A stretch of DNA of 13,609 nucleotides from JAVEYA01 sp034003745 (GTDB lineage: Bacteria > Bacillota > Peptococcia > DRI-13 > PHAD01): NCBI GenBank assembly GCA_034003745.1, contig JAVEYA010000060.1, forward strand, positions 1-13,609. The letters are read 5' to 3'. Below the pieces are notes generated by a model. The model was not told the origin of the DNA and ran no database searches. It saw only the letters and a program-made list of their open reading frames with translations. The translations under genes were made by a program, and so were the position numbers. This document shows positions 13,013 to 13,609 of the stretch, in pieces. The first letter of the stretch is position 1. Each line of letters opens with the position of its first letter.

Positions 13013-13609
13013 TTAATCCTTAAACTCAAATTCATAGGCGCCGATACGGACCGTATCTCCATCCTTGGCCCCTTGCCGGCGCAGGGATTTCTCCACGCCC
13101 ATTTTGCGCAGCGCCAACAGGAACCGCTTCAGCGCGGCTTCATTTGCCAGATTGGTCTTGACCAGCATCCGGGCAATCCGTGGTCCTGTAACCTCCCAGG
13201 CCCCTTCCTTGAAGCCTACTTCATAGGGTTCCTCACGGACAACCTTCACTTTCCGCAAAGCCTCTTCCTCTACCGGCGGCAATTCGGGCGGAATTTCCTC
13301 CAAAAGCGCCGCCGTCCGGAACATCAGCTCGCGCAGCCCAAGGCCTGTTACAGCCGAAACGGGATAAATCTCATACTGATCCCCAAACCTTTTGCGTAAT
13401 TCCGCTAAATTTTCCTCAGCCCCCGGCAAATCCATCTTGTTGGCCACGATCACCTGCCGGCGGGTTTTTAATAGGGGGTTATAACGTTCCAGCTCCTGGT
13501 TGATAATCGTAAAATCCGCCCAGGGTTCCCGTTCTTCGGAACCGGCTGCATCCAGCACATGCAAGAGCAATCTGGTTCTTTCCACATGGCGCAGGAAGCG
13601 GTGTCCCAA
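13013..13609 (-). CDS. obgE: GTPase ObgE, C-terminal part (cut by window edge)
   Basis: The window holds the last 198 codons of an Obg GTPase; the frame is open to the edge, so the N-terminal Obg fold and the first G motifs lie outside. The reading begins inside the G domain with the family-typical LGHRFLRHVERTR. The G4 motif NKMDLPGAE and the G5 motif PVSAVTGLG follow, then the Obg C-terminal (OCT) domain over the last 80 or so residues, with its WEVTGPRIARMLVKTN segment. Obg GTPases bind GTP and ppGpp and act in 50S ribosome assembly and growth control. The OCT domain marks it as Obg rather than another Era- or Der-type GTPase. The first triplet at the edge, TTG, is an internal Leu codon, not a start. 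Confidence 0.95.
   Translation of the reverse strand: MGHRFLRHVERTRLLLHVLDAAGSEEREPWADFTIINQELERYNPLLKTRRQVIVANKMDLPGAEENLAELRKRFGDQYEIYPVSAVTGLGLRELMFRTAALLEEIPPELPPVEEEALRKVKVVREEPYEVGFKEGAWEVTGPRIARMLVKTNLANEAALKRFLLALRKMGVEKSLRRQGAKDGDTVRIGAYEFEFKD

Overview
The window looks like chromosomal DNA of a spore-forming Firmicute (Clostridia or Negativicutes type). The grounds are strong GGAGG-type Shine-Dalgarno sites on nearly every gene, a GerMN-domain lipoprotein of the sporulation/germination family, a TTG start, U-tailed hairpin terminators, and a base composition that looks close to balanced. No phage, transposase, integrase, CRISPR or RNA gene was found. The species cannot be named from this sequence.

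Plus strand, 1-3.5 kb. A strong extended -10 promoter drives a 66-residue DUF1858 'redox disulfide' protein (176-376). It ends in a large nested inverted repeat (391-488) that contains a second palindrome. A second extended -10 promoter precedes a translationally coupled pair: a polytopic DUF2157 membrane protein (600-1871) and a GDYXXLXY protein (1868-2455). Next is a 299-residue LysM plus peptidoglycan-binding protein (2547-3446) with 13 tandem 9-residue Pro/Lys repeats and a His/Asp-rich tail, closed by a clear terminator.

Minus strand, 3.5-9.1 kb. A small heptad-repeat coiled-coil gene (3529-3840) stands alone with its own promoter. Then comes a compact unit, read from right to left: an unrecognised 364-residue soluble protein (9100-8006), a dCache-HAMP-PAS histidine kinase (8001-5761), an OmpR-family response regulator (5758-5060) and a GerMN lipoprotein (5010-4171), ending at a terminator at 4066-4104. 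The first three genes are 4 bp apart or separated only by overlapping signals, and the lipoprotein follows after 49 bp. This looks like one two-component module with an unknown accessory protein and a cell-surface partner or output.

Minus strand, 9.2-13.6 kb. A membrane protein with a degenerate Mrr-like nuclease fold (10117-9209), a YdjM-type membrane metal-dependent hydrolase (11114-10182), a CoA-disulfide/persulfide reductase with a C-terminal rhodanese domain (12885-11248), and the C-terminal half of the ribosome-assembly GTPase ObgE (13609-13013, cut by the window edge). Terminators at 12968-12993 and 10146-10178, and a weaker hairpin at 11177-11206, suggest mostly single-gene transcripts here. 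The reductase promoter carries a perfect 8-bp inverted repeat across its -10 and start region, a plausible repressor operator.

The best candidates for something undescribed are the four-gene signalling unit with its orphan protein, the LysM/Pro-Lys repeat/His-Asp tail protein, and the nested repeat at 391-488. All functional links are inferred from context.
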